Positions 36,979 to 48,500 of a stretch of 64,000 bases of DNA are shown here, one piece after another. The position numbers were made by a program, and so were the translations under genes. Position 1 is the stretch's first letter. The number at the start of each line of letters is the position of its first letter. The notes under the pieces are model-generated. The model was not told the DNA's origin. It saw only the letters and a program-made list of their open reading frames with translations, and did no database searches. Location: NCBI GenBank assembly GCA_022984795.1, contig JALIHJ010000033.1:1-64000 (forward strand). Direction: 5' to 3'. Source of the stretch: Fabrea salina. Taxonomy: Eukaryota; Ciliophora; Heterotrichea; Heterotrichida; Fabreidae.

Positions 36979-38475
36979 ATGGACGTGTTTCTGGTGATAC
37001 TCACGATAATTCTAGCTGTAGTTTTGTTGGGAGTCAACTTTTACTTTTTGATATACTACCTAGACGACTCTGAGAAGGGGTTCTCTGACTCTTGGTTTTT
37101 GAAGATTTTGGTTTTGATAGGACTGATGCTGGCTTGGGCTCAGGTGCTTACGCTTCCTTTAGACGTGTCCAACACCAAGGGAGAAGGCGGTGGTCTGCGC
37201 ATTGACATCATGTGGCAGATTATCTTTATGAGTGTGTTTATTTACGTAGTGGTCCTTATTCCCACAGCTTCCTTTTACTACGAATCTGACGAAGAAGAAA
37301 CCGTTGCTTCTAGACTCTGTTACACTTTCAAGCACTTAGCCTTTGTAGTGGTGATTGTTGGACTTATTTTGACCATTATGTACCTGTTGCTTGCCACCAC
37401 CCACATTCCTGTGGAAACTTACACATGCGCTTACTCGTCTTCCTCTGACTCCTTTGCTGACTGTGATGAAGGAGAAACTACACTTAAAATCCCAGTGACT
37501 TTCCCAGTGTACGTTATGGGGCTTTTGTCCTTTGTGGGTTGGTTTTTGTTAGTGATGTTTGGAGGTATTGGCTTGAGTGCAATTCCTTTGGACTTCATTA
37601 ACATGTACAGGTTCAGACCTCAGAAACTCAGTCCCCAAGAACTTTCAGCTAAAGAAAGGAGTCTCCGCAACAATGCTGCACAGCTCAGAGAACGCATTTC
37701 TTCACTCAAACTCAAAAAAGCGGAACTAGACATTGAAACTTCCTGGTTTAAGAAAAGGTCTATCAAAAACAGCATAAGGACCGAAACCAACCGCATACAA
37801 GCCGAAACGCTGATACTGGAGCAGCAGTACGACAGCTACATGCTGGAAAAGGGCGTTTCCAAAAAAAGTGACTTGTGGTACCCAGTTTATCTAATTCTAG
37901 GAATAGTGACTCTGATTGTTTCCTTGTTGTTGCTGCTCCACACACTGCTTTACGTAGCTATAAGGTCAGACGGAATCCCAGCGCACCCCTTCCTCAACGA
38001 AATGCTTATAGGACTGGAGCACCCTTCTGTGTCCTTTTTAAGCACTATAGTGTACGCAATATTTGCAATATACTTACTGCTGGCAGTGATTAAAGGAAAC
38101 ATTAAGTTCGGACTGAGGTTCTTTTTCTGTTTCCAAGCTCACCCCATCAAAAAAGACGCCACTCCAATGAACTCAGTGCTGTTCAACCTAAACTTGATTT
38201 TGATGGCTTCAGTTGCTGTGACTCTTTACAGTGCCAATGCTTTTTCTATGTTCACGAGACTCACAGACATCAACAACATGTTTGGAATCCAAGTTAGGTA
38301 CCTGGAGTTCTTTTCTTACTTCTACGCAAACAACGTTTTCGAAATCATGCTGCTGTGCTGGGCCTTTTTAACTGGAGTTTACTTGAGCTTCAAAAGCAGA
38401 GACACTGCTCCCCAATCCAGTTACGATATTGAGTACGAAAAGCAAAAACTCAACTTTGCCAAGGACCAAAAGTGA
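36979..38475 (+). CDS. LMBR1-like multi-pass membrane protein
   Basis: Encodes 498 residues. Nine or so hydrophobic helices start at the N-terminus (FLVILTIILAVVLLGVNFYF). The order of helices, the conserved AWAQVLTLPLDVSNT stretch and the long cytosolic coiled-coil loop after helix 5 (AKERSLRNNAAQLRERISSL) fit the LMBR1/LMBD family of lysosomal or plasma-membrane proteins (LMBD1 takes part in cobalamin export; others bind lipocalins). The precise subfamily is uncertain. It ends in TGA, and reading on as Trp would give an implausible tail, supporting TGA as a stop. The convergent TMEM33 gene is 16 bp away. Confidence 0.85.
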   Translation: MDVFLVILTIILAVVLLGVNFYFLIYYLDDSEKGFSDSWFLKILVLIGLMLAWAQVLTLPLDVSNTKGEGGGLRIDIMWQIIFMSVFIYVVVLIPTASFYYESDEEETVASRLCYTFKHLAFVVVIVGLILTIMYLLLATTHIPVETYTCAYSSSSDSFADCDEGETTLKIPVTFPVYVMGLLSFVGWFLLVMFGGIGLSAIPLDFINMYRFRPQKLSPQELSAKERSLRNNAAQLRERISSLKLKKAELDIETSWFKKRSIKNSIRTETNRIQAETLILEQQYDSYMLEKGVSKKSDLWYPVYLILGIVTLIVSLLLLLHTLLYVAIRSDGIPAHPFLNEMLIGLEHPSVSFLSTIVYAIFAIYLLLAVIKGNIKFGLRFFFCFQAHPIKKDATPMNSVLFNLNLILMASVAVTLYSANAFSMFTRLTDINNMFGIQVRYLEFFSYFYANNVFEIMLLCWAFLTGVYLSFKSRDTAPQSSYDIEYEKQKLNFAKDQK

Positions 38476-38491
38476 TTAATAATTAATGAAC

Positions 38492-39355
38492 CTAAAAAAT
38501 GGAGCAAGAAGAAGGTTGTTGTGGAGTTACTGCAAAGTTGCAGAACTGCTTTAGTTTACTCCAGCAAGTTTGAAAAAACCAAGGACACCCTCCAAACACT
38601 TGGTCTCCCCTCATTCTGAGGTAGGCAAAAGATATTTGTGTGAACCTGTTCAGAGTGTACTTGCTACGCATGTACTGCCAAAACACCAAAGGCACTATGA
38701 AGTGGCAAACTCCAAGTAAAGCTCCGATCGTAACAGCAAAGCCCACCCAAACCTCCGAGTCTGACCTCATTTGTAGAAGTTCTGCCTTTTTAGAGTCAAG
38801 TTTTCTGAGGTAGCCACTAAGACTTGGAGGCAAGTAGTTAGTTCTGGGCAGAATGTCTGCAGTGTAAACAGCTGCTCCTAGGGCCACAGGAATTACCCAA
38901 ATAATGCTCATAGGCATGATTAAAAACAGCAAAGCAAACCCTAATGCGTGGGCGTTGTCGTCCAGAACCACTGCTTTCCAGTACTCTTTGGTGAACTTAG
39001 GAGTGGAATGGTAGTGCAGAATTCCTGCAAAGTGAGCTGCCACTACCATGTGAAGTGCTTTTCCAAACAAAGCTGAGGGAACTGCTAGTGCAAAAAGACC
39101 TACTTGAAGTAGCTGGAGGGGCTGAACTGGTTGCCTAGGTTGTTGTCTAGGTTGCTGTCTAGGATGTTCTGCAGACTGTCTAGGTTGTGTGTATTCTGGA
39201 TCGAAGTCAGGGTCTATGTGCCTTTTGTACCACTTTTTTTTAATGCGTTCTAGTTGCTGGGGAGTTGGATTTCCATGGACCTGGTCGTAGTATGCCCTCC
39301 AGTTAGGGTTGTTTGCAAAGTCAAAAGCTTGATACTGCCTGAACTTTGCTTCCAT
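38492..39355 (-). CDS. TMEM33/Pom33-family membrane protein
   Basis: Encodes 287 residues from ATG 39355; an upstream open extension would run into the divergent microgene and lacks an ATG. The N-terminal 60 residues are polar and resemble a J-domain-adjacent segment (NPNWRAYYDQVHGNPTPQQLERIKKKW), followed by a Gln/Pro/Arg repeat of HPRQQPRQQPRQP type. Four hydrophobic segments then match TMEM33: LQVGLFALAVPSALFGKAL, DDNAHALGFALLFLIMPMSI, GFAVTIGALLGVCHFIVPLV and WQYMRSKYTLNRFTQISFAYL. Family members shape tubular ER and associate with nuclear pores. The C-terminus is Cys/Ser-rich. Confidence 0.8.
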   Translation of the reverse strand: MEAKFRQYQAFDFANNPNWRAYYDQVHGNPTPQQLERIKKKWYKRHIDPDFDPEYTQPRQSAEHPRQQPRQQPRQPVQPLQLLQVGLFALAVPSALFGKALHMVVAAHFAGILHYHSTPKFTKEYWKAVVLDDNAHALGFALLFLIMPMSIIWVIPVALGAAVYTADILPRTNYLPPSLSGYLRKLDSKKAELLQMRSDSEVWVGFAVTIGALLGVCHFIVPLVFWQYMRSKYTLNRFTQISFAYLRMRGDQVFGGCPWFFQTCWSKLKQFCNFAVTPQQPSSCSIF

Positions 39356-39362
39356 AATATAA

Positions 39363-39512
39363 ATGGACCGGAACTCAGACACTGACGAAGAAATGCCAGT
39401 TGTGATGGAAGAACAAATGGAGCTAGACCAGGCAACTCTGGAGTCCAAACTAATAGACCCAGACTTTTGGAATGACTTTGGGGAGTTACTTGAAGAAGAA
39501 GTTTTAACATAA
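39363..39512 (+). CDS. 49-residue acidic microprotein
   Basis: A short complete frame (ATG 39363, TAA 39510-39512) in the only space between the TMEM33 start (7 bp away) and the dynein ATG (4 bp away). The product starts MDRNSDTDEE and ends FWNDFGELLEEEVLT, with strong acidity and an amphipathic aromatic end. The start has TATAAATG, the same context as several long genes here. Every other base of the dense region is used by genes, and codon choice resembles the neighbours, so I consider it real. It could instead be an upstream ORF of the dynein transcript. No family is recognised. It superficially resembles small acidic adaptors such as DSS1, without sequence support. Confidence 0.6.
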   Translation: MDRNSDTDEEMPVVMEEQMELDQATLESKLIDPDFWNDFGELLEEEVLT

Positions 39513-39516
39513 TAAA

Positions 39517-42500
39517 ATGTCTGACGCCAGAAATGCCTATATTTTAGGGTGCGCGCAGGCCGCCCTAGGAGTTTCGAACCTTCCTAGTTCTCCTTTGATT
39601 AGTTCTTTCCTAGACGCTTCTGAGTACGCAACACTGCAAGTGACTTATGACTCAGAAGCAGAGTACTCTTCAGAACTCAAGCCCGCGCGAGGCAAGCGCG
39701 AAGTGCACTTTGTGAAAACGGTTCCAAAACCACTTGGAGAGTCAGAAATCCAAGAGTGCGTAGTTATGGGAACTTTGGGACAGGACCCTGTGAGTTCCCT
39801 TCTGAGAAGCATCAAAGCAGTTGCACAACCTATTCTGAGTTCCTCGTCTGCTGACTCAAGACTCCAGAACTTACTGACTGAGTTAGAAGCAGGACTGAAC
39901 AGCATTTACCGAACAGGCCCCAAAGGCGACTCTCTAGAGTACATATTCTTGCCAAACGACGAATTTGAGTACTGGGACAGTCAAAGACACGAGCAAGCAA
40001 AGGTGTTTAGTGACCACTTTTCAAGAATATCGAGACAGTGGAGTGAGTTAAGCACCCTGACCTTTTCTGAACTTCAAGACTTGCTAGAAGAAACTCTGGA
40101 CGTTCTAGATATTTTGTGGCGGGAAAACTTTCCCCAACCTCGAATGGACAAGCTCTTCAACGTGATGGCTGAAGCAATCTGCCGCAAAGTCCAAAACGCA
40201 CTTCCTAACTCAGAACTTTGGGGAGGGGAACTAGCAAACGTGTGCGTGAAACTTAGAGAAGGACTCAACGCCTGTGAAAGGTGGATAGAAATCATGCAAG
40301 AACTGGCCCAAAACTACTGGAGAGCTGAAAGGCCTTGGCAAGGCCAGTTGCCCAAAAGCGACCAACTAATGCGTTTTTCAATGAGGGTGGAAGAGGTACT
40401 TAACATCCGCACCCAGCACGACGAGTTGCTGAGACTACTTAGTTCTGAAGAACTCAAAGCCTTCAACGTATCAAGGGCCTTTGATCCCTTTAGGAAGATG
40501 CAGGTGCTCCACGTAAGTCCTTACACTGACCAGAAGTGGCAAGACTCAAAAGCCAAGTACGACTCCAACATGAGTGCCATAGAACAAGAAATCTCCAACA
40601 AACTCGAAAAAGAAGTACTTGAAGACTCCAACCCTGCACAGAAACTAAGAGACTTCCAGAAGTGGAAGGGGTTGCTTTCGCGTCCCAACATCAGCAAAGC
40701 ACTGCATCCCCAAAGAGAGCACCTTTTGGACCAACTCATAGTGCACGTGGAGTCCATGACTGAGCAGTTTAATTCTAAGTCAGACATCTACGTAGACCCT
40801 AACATGTCTCCTTTGGTGTCTTCAGTCATTTGGGCTAGACAAATCCAAAACAAGATCAGCAAACTTATTTCTTCAGCTGCTTCACTCTTCACTGACTTGC
40901 CCAACCTTTCAAAACTCAAACAAATGTGTGAAAGCCTCAACAAGAAACTCAATGACTACCAAAAGCAACAGTTCCGGGACTGGAAAACCGAGGTTGAAAG
41001 GTCAATTCAAGACCCCAACGACCCACTTGCTTTGGAAATCACAGGACGCATGATGGAACTTGACTTGAAAGACGGGCTTCTAAAAGTAGGCTACTCAGAC
41101 AAACTGGTTCAGTTGCTCAAAGAAACCAGACAACTCAGTGAGTACGGGTTCCCGATTCCTAAGAACTTCAAGAAGATAGCCATGCAAGGCAAAAAGTACT
41201 ACAAAGAAGCAATCACTCTCAAGCAAGTAGCTAACTTCTACAACAACATGTCTTCCCAGATAATTGACTCCCAAAAACGACTGCTGCTTGACGCTGCAAT
41301 CCACTTTGAAGAAGAAGTTAAGTCTGCACAAAACATGCGCAACGGAACAGTGACTTGGCAGAACCCAGTTGAAGTCGAGGAATACATTCAAAAGGTCCAA
41401 AAAGCTGCAACTGACCTTATGACTGAAAACCGGCGCTTGCGAAAAGCCCACTTTGAAATAATTGAACAGATTGGAGAACTCCAAAACATAGACTTGTTGC
41501 GCAACAGAAGCACTTGGAAAGAAAAGTTAGACGGAATCCGGAGAGAAATAGACTCAGTGACTGAAGGCAAGGACGAAGAGGCTGCAAGGTCCTGGAAAGC
41601 TGCTTTGGACAAAGAACTCTACAAAAGCCTAGAAGTCCAGTACAAGTACGGCCTTGACAACTTAAACCAAAACTTACCTGAAATCAAAGCTGACTTGGCT
41701 TTTTTGAACAAAACTCTTCAGTTCAGACCTCCTTTAGAAGAACTCAAAAGCAAGTTTTACAAAGAAATCAGGAACTTCATCTCAATACCGAACAACTTCC
41801 AAGGACTTGGAGGCAACCCTGAAGTCTACAGAAAGATGCCTGACAAGAACTCAGACGGGCTTTTGACACTGTACTCAAAAGCAGAGGAGCTCTTTAAAGA
41901 GTTAAAAGAAACTTTGGAGATTTACAAGCCTTGGGTGGTTCTAGGCAAAGTAAACATTGAAACTCTTGTGGAAGAAAACCTAAAAGAAGTAGTTGACTGG
42001 GAACACAACTTCCGAGTTCTCAAACAAAAAAGAAAAGAAGTCGAAAAACTTGCTGAGAGTCACAAAGTCCACTGCTTCTACATCTCCACTACTCCTCTGA
42101 AGGCTGCCATTGAAGACCAACTCCAAAGGTTCTCAGACGCTCTTGTAGTTTCCTTGAAAACTACTTTGAGAACTGACACCCAGTTACTTGAAGAGTTCCT
42201 TAAAACAGCCCAAACCAAACTGACTGCCAGACCTCAAAACGTAGACGAGATCTCAAAAGCCCAGTCAGAAGCCCTTGAAGTTGCCAACCAAAAAGAAGAA
42301 ATGCAAAACAAGTACCAGGGACTCCAAGACAAAACCAAACTACTCAAGCAACTCACTGGAACAGGACCTAACCTTTCAGGCGTCACTGACAAGTGGGAGA
42401 ACTTCAGCTCGAGTTTAGAAACCTTTGGAGAAGTCATTGAACAACAAAGAGAAGTCGTCAAACAAGACATAGCCAACCGCACTGAAGACTTAAGCACTGC

Positions 42501-45500
42501 CTTGGAAAAGTTCGCTTCAAGGTGGCAAGCTCTCAAGCCCAAACCCCTTGACGAAATAGACATGGAAAGTGCAATTGAACAAGCTGAAAGAGTCAAGGAG
42601 TGGCGCAATGACTGGCAAGCTTTAAAAGACCAGATTTCCAAACTCAAAGAAGAGTGTTCGCAGTTTTCAATGCCAGTTCCAGACTTCGACATCCAAGAAG
42701 TTGAGTCAGAAATAACTGAAACAGAGTCTTCTTGGGGACTGTTTGAAGAGTTCAGACAAGACCTAGACAAGATGGCAGAAGAAGACTGGTTTTCTTTCAG
42801 AAGCAGACTGTACAACTTCCAAGACTTCTTTTTGAACTGGTCTGAAAAACTCAAAGCTAGGAGTAAAGACCCTGTGAGTAGGTTTATGACTTCCCAAATT
42901 GAGTCTTACAAAAGAGCTTGGCCTCTGCTCAAACTCATCACTGGAGAAGGCTTTGAAAAGGAACACTGGAAAACTCTTTTCCACTACTTGAAGCTGCCCA
43001 AAGAAGTAACTGTGGAAAACTTAAAGTTCAAGCACTTCTTAGACTCAGTTCACTACTTAATAGCTTCTGCGGACCAAGTAAAGGAGCTACAGGCCAGAGC
43101 CCAAGGAGAAGTCACTATCAGAGAAGCTATTCAGGAACTCAGGGTTTGGTGTGACGAAGCCACTTTCACCTTGTTTGAACACGTCCAAAACGACAGAGTG
43201 ACTCCTTTGATTAAAGAGTGGAAAGAAATACTTACCCAAGTAAGTGACAACCAAGCCCTTTTGTCTTCGCTGAAGGAGTCTAGGTTCTTTTACCGCTTTG
43301 AAGACCAAGTGTCCCAGTTTGAGTCCAAGTTGTCTGCACTTGACGAGTACCTAGCCAAACTAAGCGTGATCCAGAGGAAGTGGGTGTACTTAGAACCTAT
43401 ATTTGGAAGAGGAGCTTTGCCCCAGGAGCAAGGAAGGTTCAAACGCGTAGACGAAGAGTACAGAGCTATAATGCTAGGACTGGGTTCAGACTCCAGAGTA
43501 ATCACCTTGACAAACATTCCAGGACTCAAAGACACTCTTGAGAACCTTTTGGACCAACTGGACAGGTGCCAAAAAGCACTTAACGACTTTTTGGAAGAAA
43601 AAAGGTCTAAGTTCCCTAGGTTTTACTTCATAGGTGACGACGACCTTTTAGAAATCCTAGGACAGTCCCACAACACCAACGTTATTCAAACCCACCTTAA
43701 GAAGCTGTTTGCTGGAATTCACAAAGTAGAGATTGAAAACGAACAAATCACTGCCTTTTTGAGTTCTGCCGGCGAAAAGGTTGAGATGGACTCCAAAGTC
43801 AGTGTCAAAGACGAAGTTGAGGCTTGGCTTGACAGACTTAGTAAAGAAATGGTTGCTACACTTTCAAAGAAGTTAGTTACTTGTCTCCAAAGTCCAGACT
43901 TAAGTTCTATAATCCAGAGCCAACCAAGTCAACTGATTTCTCTGAGCCAATTGGTCAAGTTCTCTGAGGATTGCTCCAAAGCTATTCAGTCTGGGAACTT
44001 AAGTGGGTTCAAACAAAGTTTAACTCAGGAGTTAACTGAACTAACTTCACAAAGAGTCACTGATCCACTCTTGCTGCTGAAAATAAAGTCTTTAGTTTTG
44101 GACCAAATTCACAACATTGAAGTTGTTGAGAGTCTTATACAAAAAGCAGTTGGTTCGCAAAACGACTGGGAGTGGCACAGACAACTTAAGTTCTTCATGG
44201 GAAAGAACAAAAAGTGCCTCATACAGATGTGCGAAGCTCAGTTTAACTACACTTATGAGTACCAGGGGAATGCTCCTAAACTAGTTCACACACCACTTAC
44301 AGACAAGTGCTACTTAACACTTACCCAAGGAATGATGATGGGGTATGGAGGCAACCCTTATGGACCAGCAGGGACAGGGAAAACTGAGTCAGTAAAAGCT
44401 TTGGGACAGGCTTTTGGAAGACAAGTGCTGGTTTTCAACTGCGACGAAGGCATTGACTTTAAGTCTATGGGAAGGATCTTTATTGGACTGGTCAAGTGCG
44501 GTGCTTGGGGGTGCTTTGATGAGTTTAACAGACTGCTTGAAGAGCAATTATCTGCTATTTCGCAGCAGATCCAAGTTATTCAGTGGGCCATTAAAGCAGG
44601 GGAAAAGACTCTGGAACTTTTGGGAAGAACCATTGAAGTCAACCACAACGCTGGGATCTTTGTAACTATGAACCCAGCTGGAAAAGGCTACGGAGGAAGG
44701 TCTAAGTTGCCCGACAACTTGAAAATGCTTTTTAGACCTGTAGCGATGAGTGTGCCTGACAACGAACTTATAGCAGAAGTGCTGTTGTTTGCTGAGGGCT
44801 TTAGAACTGCAAAGGTACTTGCTAAAAAAGTAGTTGAGTTGTTTGTGCTGTCTAGACAACTGTTGTCTGCCCAAGAACACTATGACTGGGGGCTTAGAGC
44901 TTTAAAGACCACACTTACTATTGGAGGCCAACTTATCCAGGCAGAAAAAGCAGTTACTAAAGAACTTTCTGAGGAGAGAGAAGCTACTTTGCTGATAAAA
45001 GCTATTAGAATCAACACCTTGCCTAAACTGACTTACTCAGACTTAAAGAAATTCGTGCCTTTGGTGAGCGACATCTTTAGTGGAGTGAGTGTAGAAGACA
45101 TAACTTACGAAGAACTAGAACAAGCAATAAAGGAAACTATGGAAGAACTCAAACTTGAGTACTCTGAGTCCCAAAGCAGAAAGATTCTGCAGTTCTACGA
45201 AGCCACTAAGCAAAGAATGGGGGTAGTTTTAGTAGGACCTTCAGGTTGTGGAAAGTCCACTATCTGGAAAGTCCTTAAAATTGCTTACGAAAAACTAGGC
45301 CAGAAAATGGTAACTCACGTGATGAACCCTAAGTCAATGCCTCGACAACAACTTCTAGGGTTCATGGACTACGACACGAGGGAGTGGAACGAAGGAGTAC
45401 TAACTGCAGCGGCCAGAGACTGTGTGAGGCAACCCCAAGACTACAGGTGCTGGGTGATCTGTGACGGAGACATAGACCCTGAGTGGATAGAGTCACTTAA

Positions 45501-48500
45501 CTCAGTGCTTGATGACAACCACTTGCTGACACTGCCTACAGGAGAAAGGATTAGCTTTGGGGACAATGTGAACTTTATTTTTGAAACAAACGACTTAAGG
45601 TTTGCTTCTCCTGCTACTGTGAGTCGGATGGGAATGATCTTTATGAGTGAAGAAGACGTAGACACTAAAAGGCTAATTACTTCTTGGCTTAAAAAACAAC
45701 CTGAAGAGGATCAAGCACGCATGGAGGGGTGGATTGAAGACTACTTGCCCATAGCTCTGGACTGGGCTTTAATGCGTTCTGAAAACATGATTGTCAAAAC
45801 TACCAAAGTAGGCATTGTGAACAGTGCACTTAGTGTGCTCCGTGGAATTAAAACCAAAGCTGAGTTAGTTTACTGCTTGGTTAAAGGCTTAGGTTCCAAC
45901 TTCAACACAGAAATGCGCAGCCGACTAGCTTCTGAGCTTTTTGACAGGTGCAAAGAAGTGCCTTCTGACCCAAGACTGCCCTTAAACTGTTACTACTCCC
46001 AGTCTTCAGAGGGGCTTAAAGCCTTTGTGGCTGAACACGAGTCGTTTGGCACTGAGGAACTGGTAGACCCAAGTGACCCTCCAGTAGTAAGAACTATTGG
46101 AGTTCAAAGGGACATTCAAATGTTTAAGTCCTGGTTGGAACAAGGCGACCCCTTCATAATTGTAGGTCCTGAAGGTTCAGGCAAAAACCTTATGCTCCGC
46201 ACTGCTTTTAAGCAGCTCAAGTCTACCCAAGTAGCAACTCTTCACTGCAACGCACAAACTACTGCTTCACACGTACTCCAGAAGTTGATGCACATTTGCG
46301 TCCAAAGCACCAGTACCAGCGGAAAGGTTCTAAGACCCAAAGAAAGTTCTAGGTTGATTCTGTACCTTAAAGACATTAACTTGCCCACTCCTGACAAGTA
46401 CAACACTATTCAACTCATAGCCTTTTTGCAACAAATAGTTACTTACCAGGGCTTCTATGACAACCTGGACTTTGTGTACCTAGAAAGAGTCCAGATAGTG
46501 GCAAGCATGAACCCTGGCTCGACTGTAGGTAGGCATGAACTGTCTCCGAGATTCACAGCCAACGTAAGAGTGTTGGTAGTTGACTACCCCACAAGGGAAG
46601 AACTGATTCATGTTTACACTCAGTACCTTAAAAACATCCTCCGAGAGGGCAAAGACAGCATGTCGAGTAGACTGGCCCAGAGCATGGTGGAGATTTACCA
46701 AGCTGTGAAGTCCAAGTTCCCAATAGACGAACACAGACACTACTTGTTCACTCCTAGAGACCTTACTGGCTGGGCTTTTGGACTCTTGAGGTACGAAGGA
46801 GGTCCTGGGGTACTAGAAGCTTGGGGCTACGAAGGCCTTAGAGTGTTTAAGGACAGACTAGTTTCTAAGGAACACTGCATGCACTTTGACGGAATACTTA
46901 ACAAAGAACTTAGGCAAAGTCTTGGACACAACGAAGGAGTTAACTGTTACTACACTACTTGGTCTGCCACTCACGAAACTAAGATAAGCTGGCTTTCAGC
47001 CTTAGGAAGAGTAGAAGCTTCTGACTTGCAAACAATCATGTCGCAAGGACTTTTGGCTTACGAAAGGGAGTTCAGAGAACTGCACATGCACATCTTTGAG
47101 GAGTCACTGGGCAACTTAGCTAAACTGAACAGGGCCTTGTCGATTCCTGGAGGGTGTCTTTTGTTGATAGGTGAAAGTGGAGCTGGCAGACGCAATGCTG
47201 CCTTGTTGGTGTCACACATGCTGAACTTGGAGTTTTTCTCTCCCCACATTACTCGTCAGTACTCAGAAAAAGACTTTAGGAAAGACCTGAAGCAGTACTT
47301 GCAGGCAGCAGGAGTGGAAGGCAAGAGTTGTGTGCTGTTTTTAGAAGACTACCAAATAGTAGACTCTACCTTTTTGCAGCTAATGAACAGTTTGATAGGT
47401 GGAGGCGAAGTGCCTGGACTTTACACTTCAGAAGAAATAGACCCTATTCTGGCTCCTTTGGCTGACGAAATGAGACAAGAAGGCAAGTACAGAACCCTTT
47501 ACGAGTACTTTGTTTCTAGAGTCAAAAAGAACCTAAGAGTGGTTTTGAGTCTAGACCACTCGCATCCCTTTTACGAAGTTTACTGTGCAAGCAACCCCGC
47601 ACTGTACACGCAGTGCCACGTGTTTTGGATGCAGCAGTGGAGCAAAGAGTCCCTTCGCAAGGTTTCCCAAATAGAACTTAAAGAACAACTCGAAGACTTA
47701 CCTGACAAGTCCGAACTAATCGAACTCGGAATAACTGTTCACCACTCACTTCCCAAAACAGTACAACGCAACTTCATTGACCTGTTGAAAGCTTACAGGA
47801 AGATCTACGGGAAGTGCTTTAACTCCCAAGGAGGCCAGAGTTCCCACCTCAAGGCAGGACTGGGCAAACTCCAAGATGCAGAAAACCAAGTCCAAGAACT
47901 CAAGAAAACAGCTGAAAAGCAAAAACAACTACTTGCCCACAAACAAAAAGAAGCTGACGAAGCACTCAAACAAATCACCAAAGCTATGGAAAAAGCTGCT
48001 GAAAGGAGACAAGAAATGGAGTCTCTGCAAAACAAACTGCAAGAAGACAACGTTAAAATCAACAAACGCAAGTCAGAAGTAGAAGTGGAATTAACTGACA
48101 TCCAGCCTATGGTTGACGAAGCCCAAAAAGCTGTTGGGTCCATTAGGAAAGAGTCTCTTGACGAACTCAAATCTTTAAGAATGCCTCCTGAACCTGTCCA
48201 CGATGTACTAAGTGCTGTGCTTAGGTTGATGGGGAACTACGACACTTCTTGGAACTCGATGAAGGACTTCCTTAAGGGCAGGAGTGTAATTCCGAGCTTG
48301 ATGAACTTTGACCCCCGGCTTATCAAACCAGAAGTTAGGGACGACGTAAACAACTTAGTTAGGAAGAAGAAAAACAGCTTTGAACCCAGCATTATAGAAA
48401 GGGCTTCGCTTGCCGCAGCTCCAATGGCCAAGTGGGTCAAAGCGCTTCTCCAGTACTCTGTGATCCTAGAAAAGATAAAACCCCTTGAAGACGACCTGAA

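Noticed and set aside
36979-38475. UGA read as tryptophan, as in Blepharisma
   Set aside because: The LMBR1-type and ankyrin genes end at TGA in sensible places, Trp is encoded by TGG throughout, and a 4157-codon dynein has no internal TGA. The standard code fits.
39363-39512. Microprotein as DSS1/Sem1 proteasome subunit
   Set aside because: It is acidic with aromatic residues near the end, but shorter and without the paired DDDEFEEF and WEDNWDD-type segments of that family.
42234-42854. Long antisense frames opposite the dynein and other large genes
   Set aside because: They are mirror frames of real coding sequence with Ser/Leu/Phe-rich, low-complexity translations and no domain.
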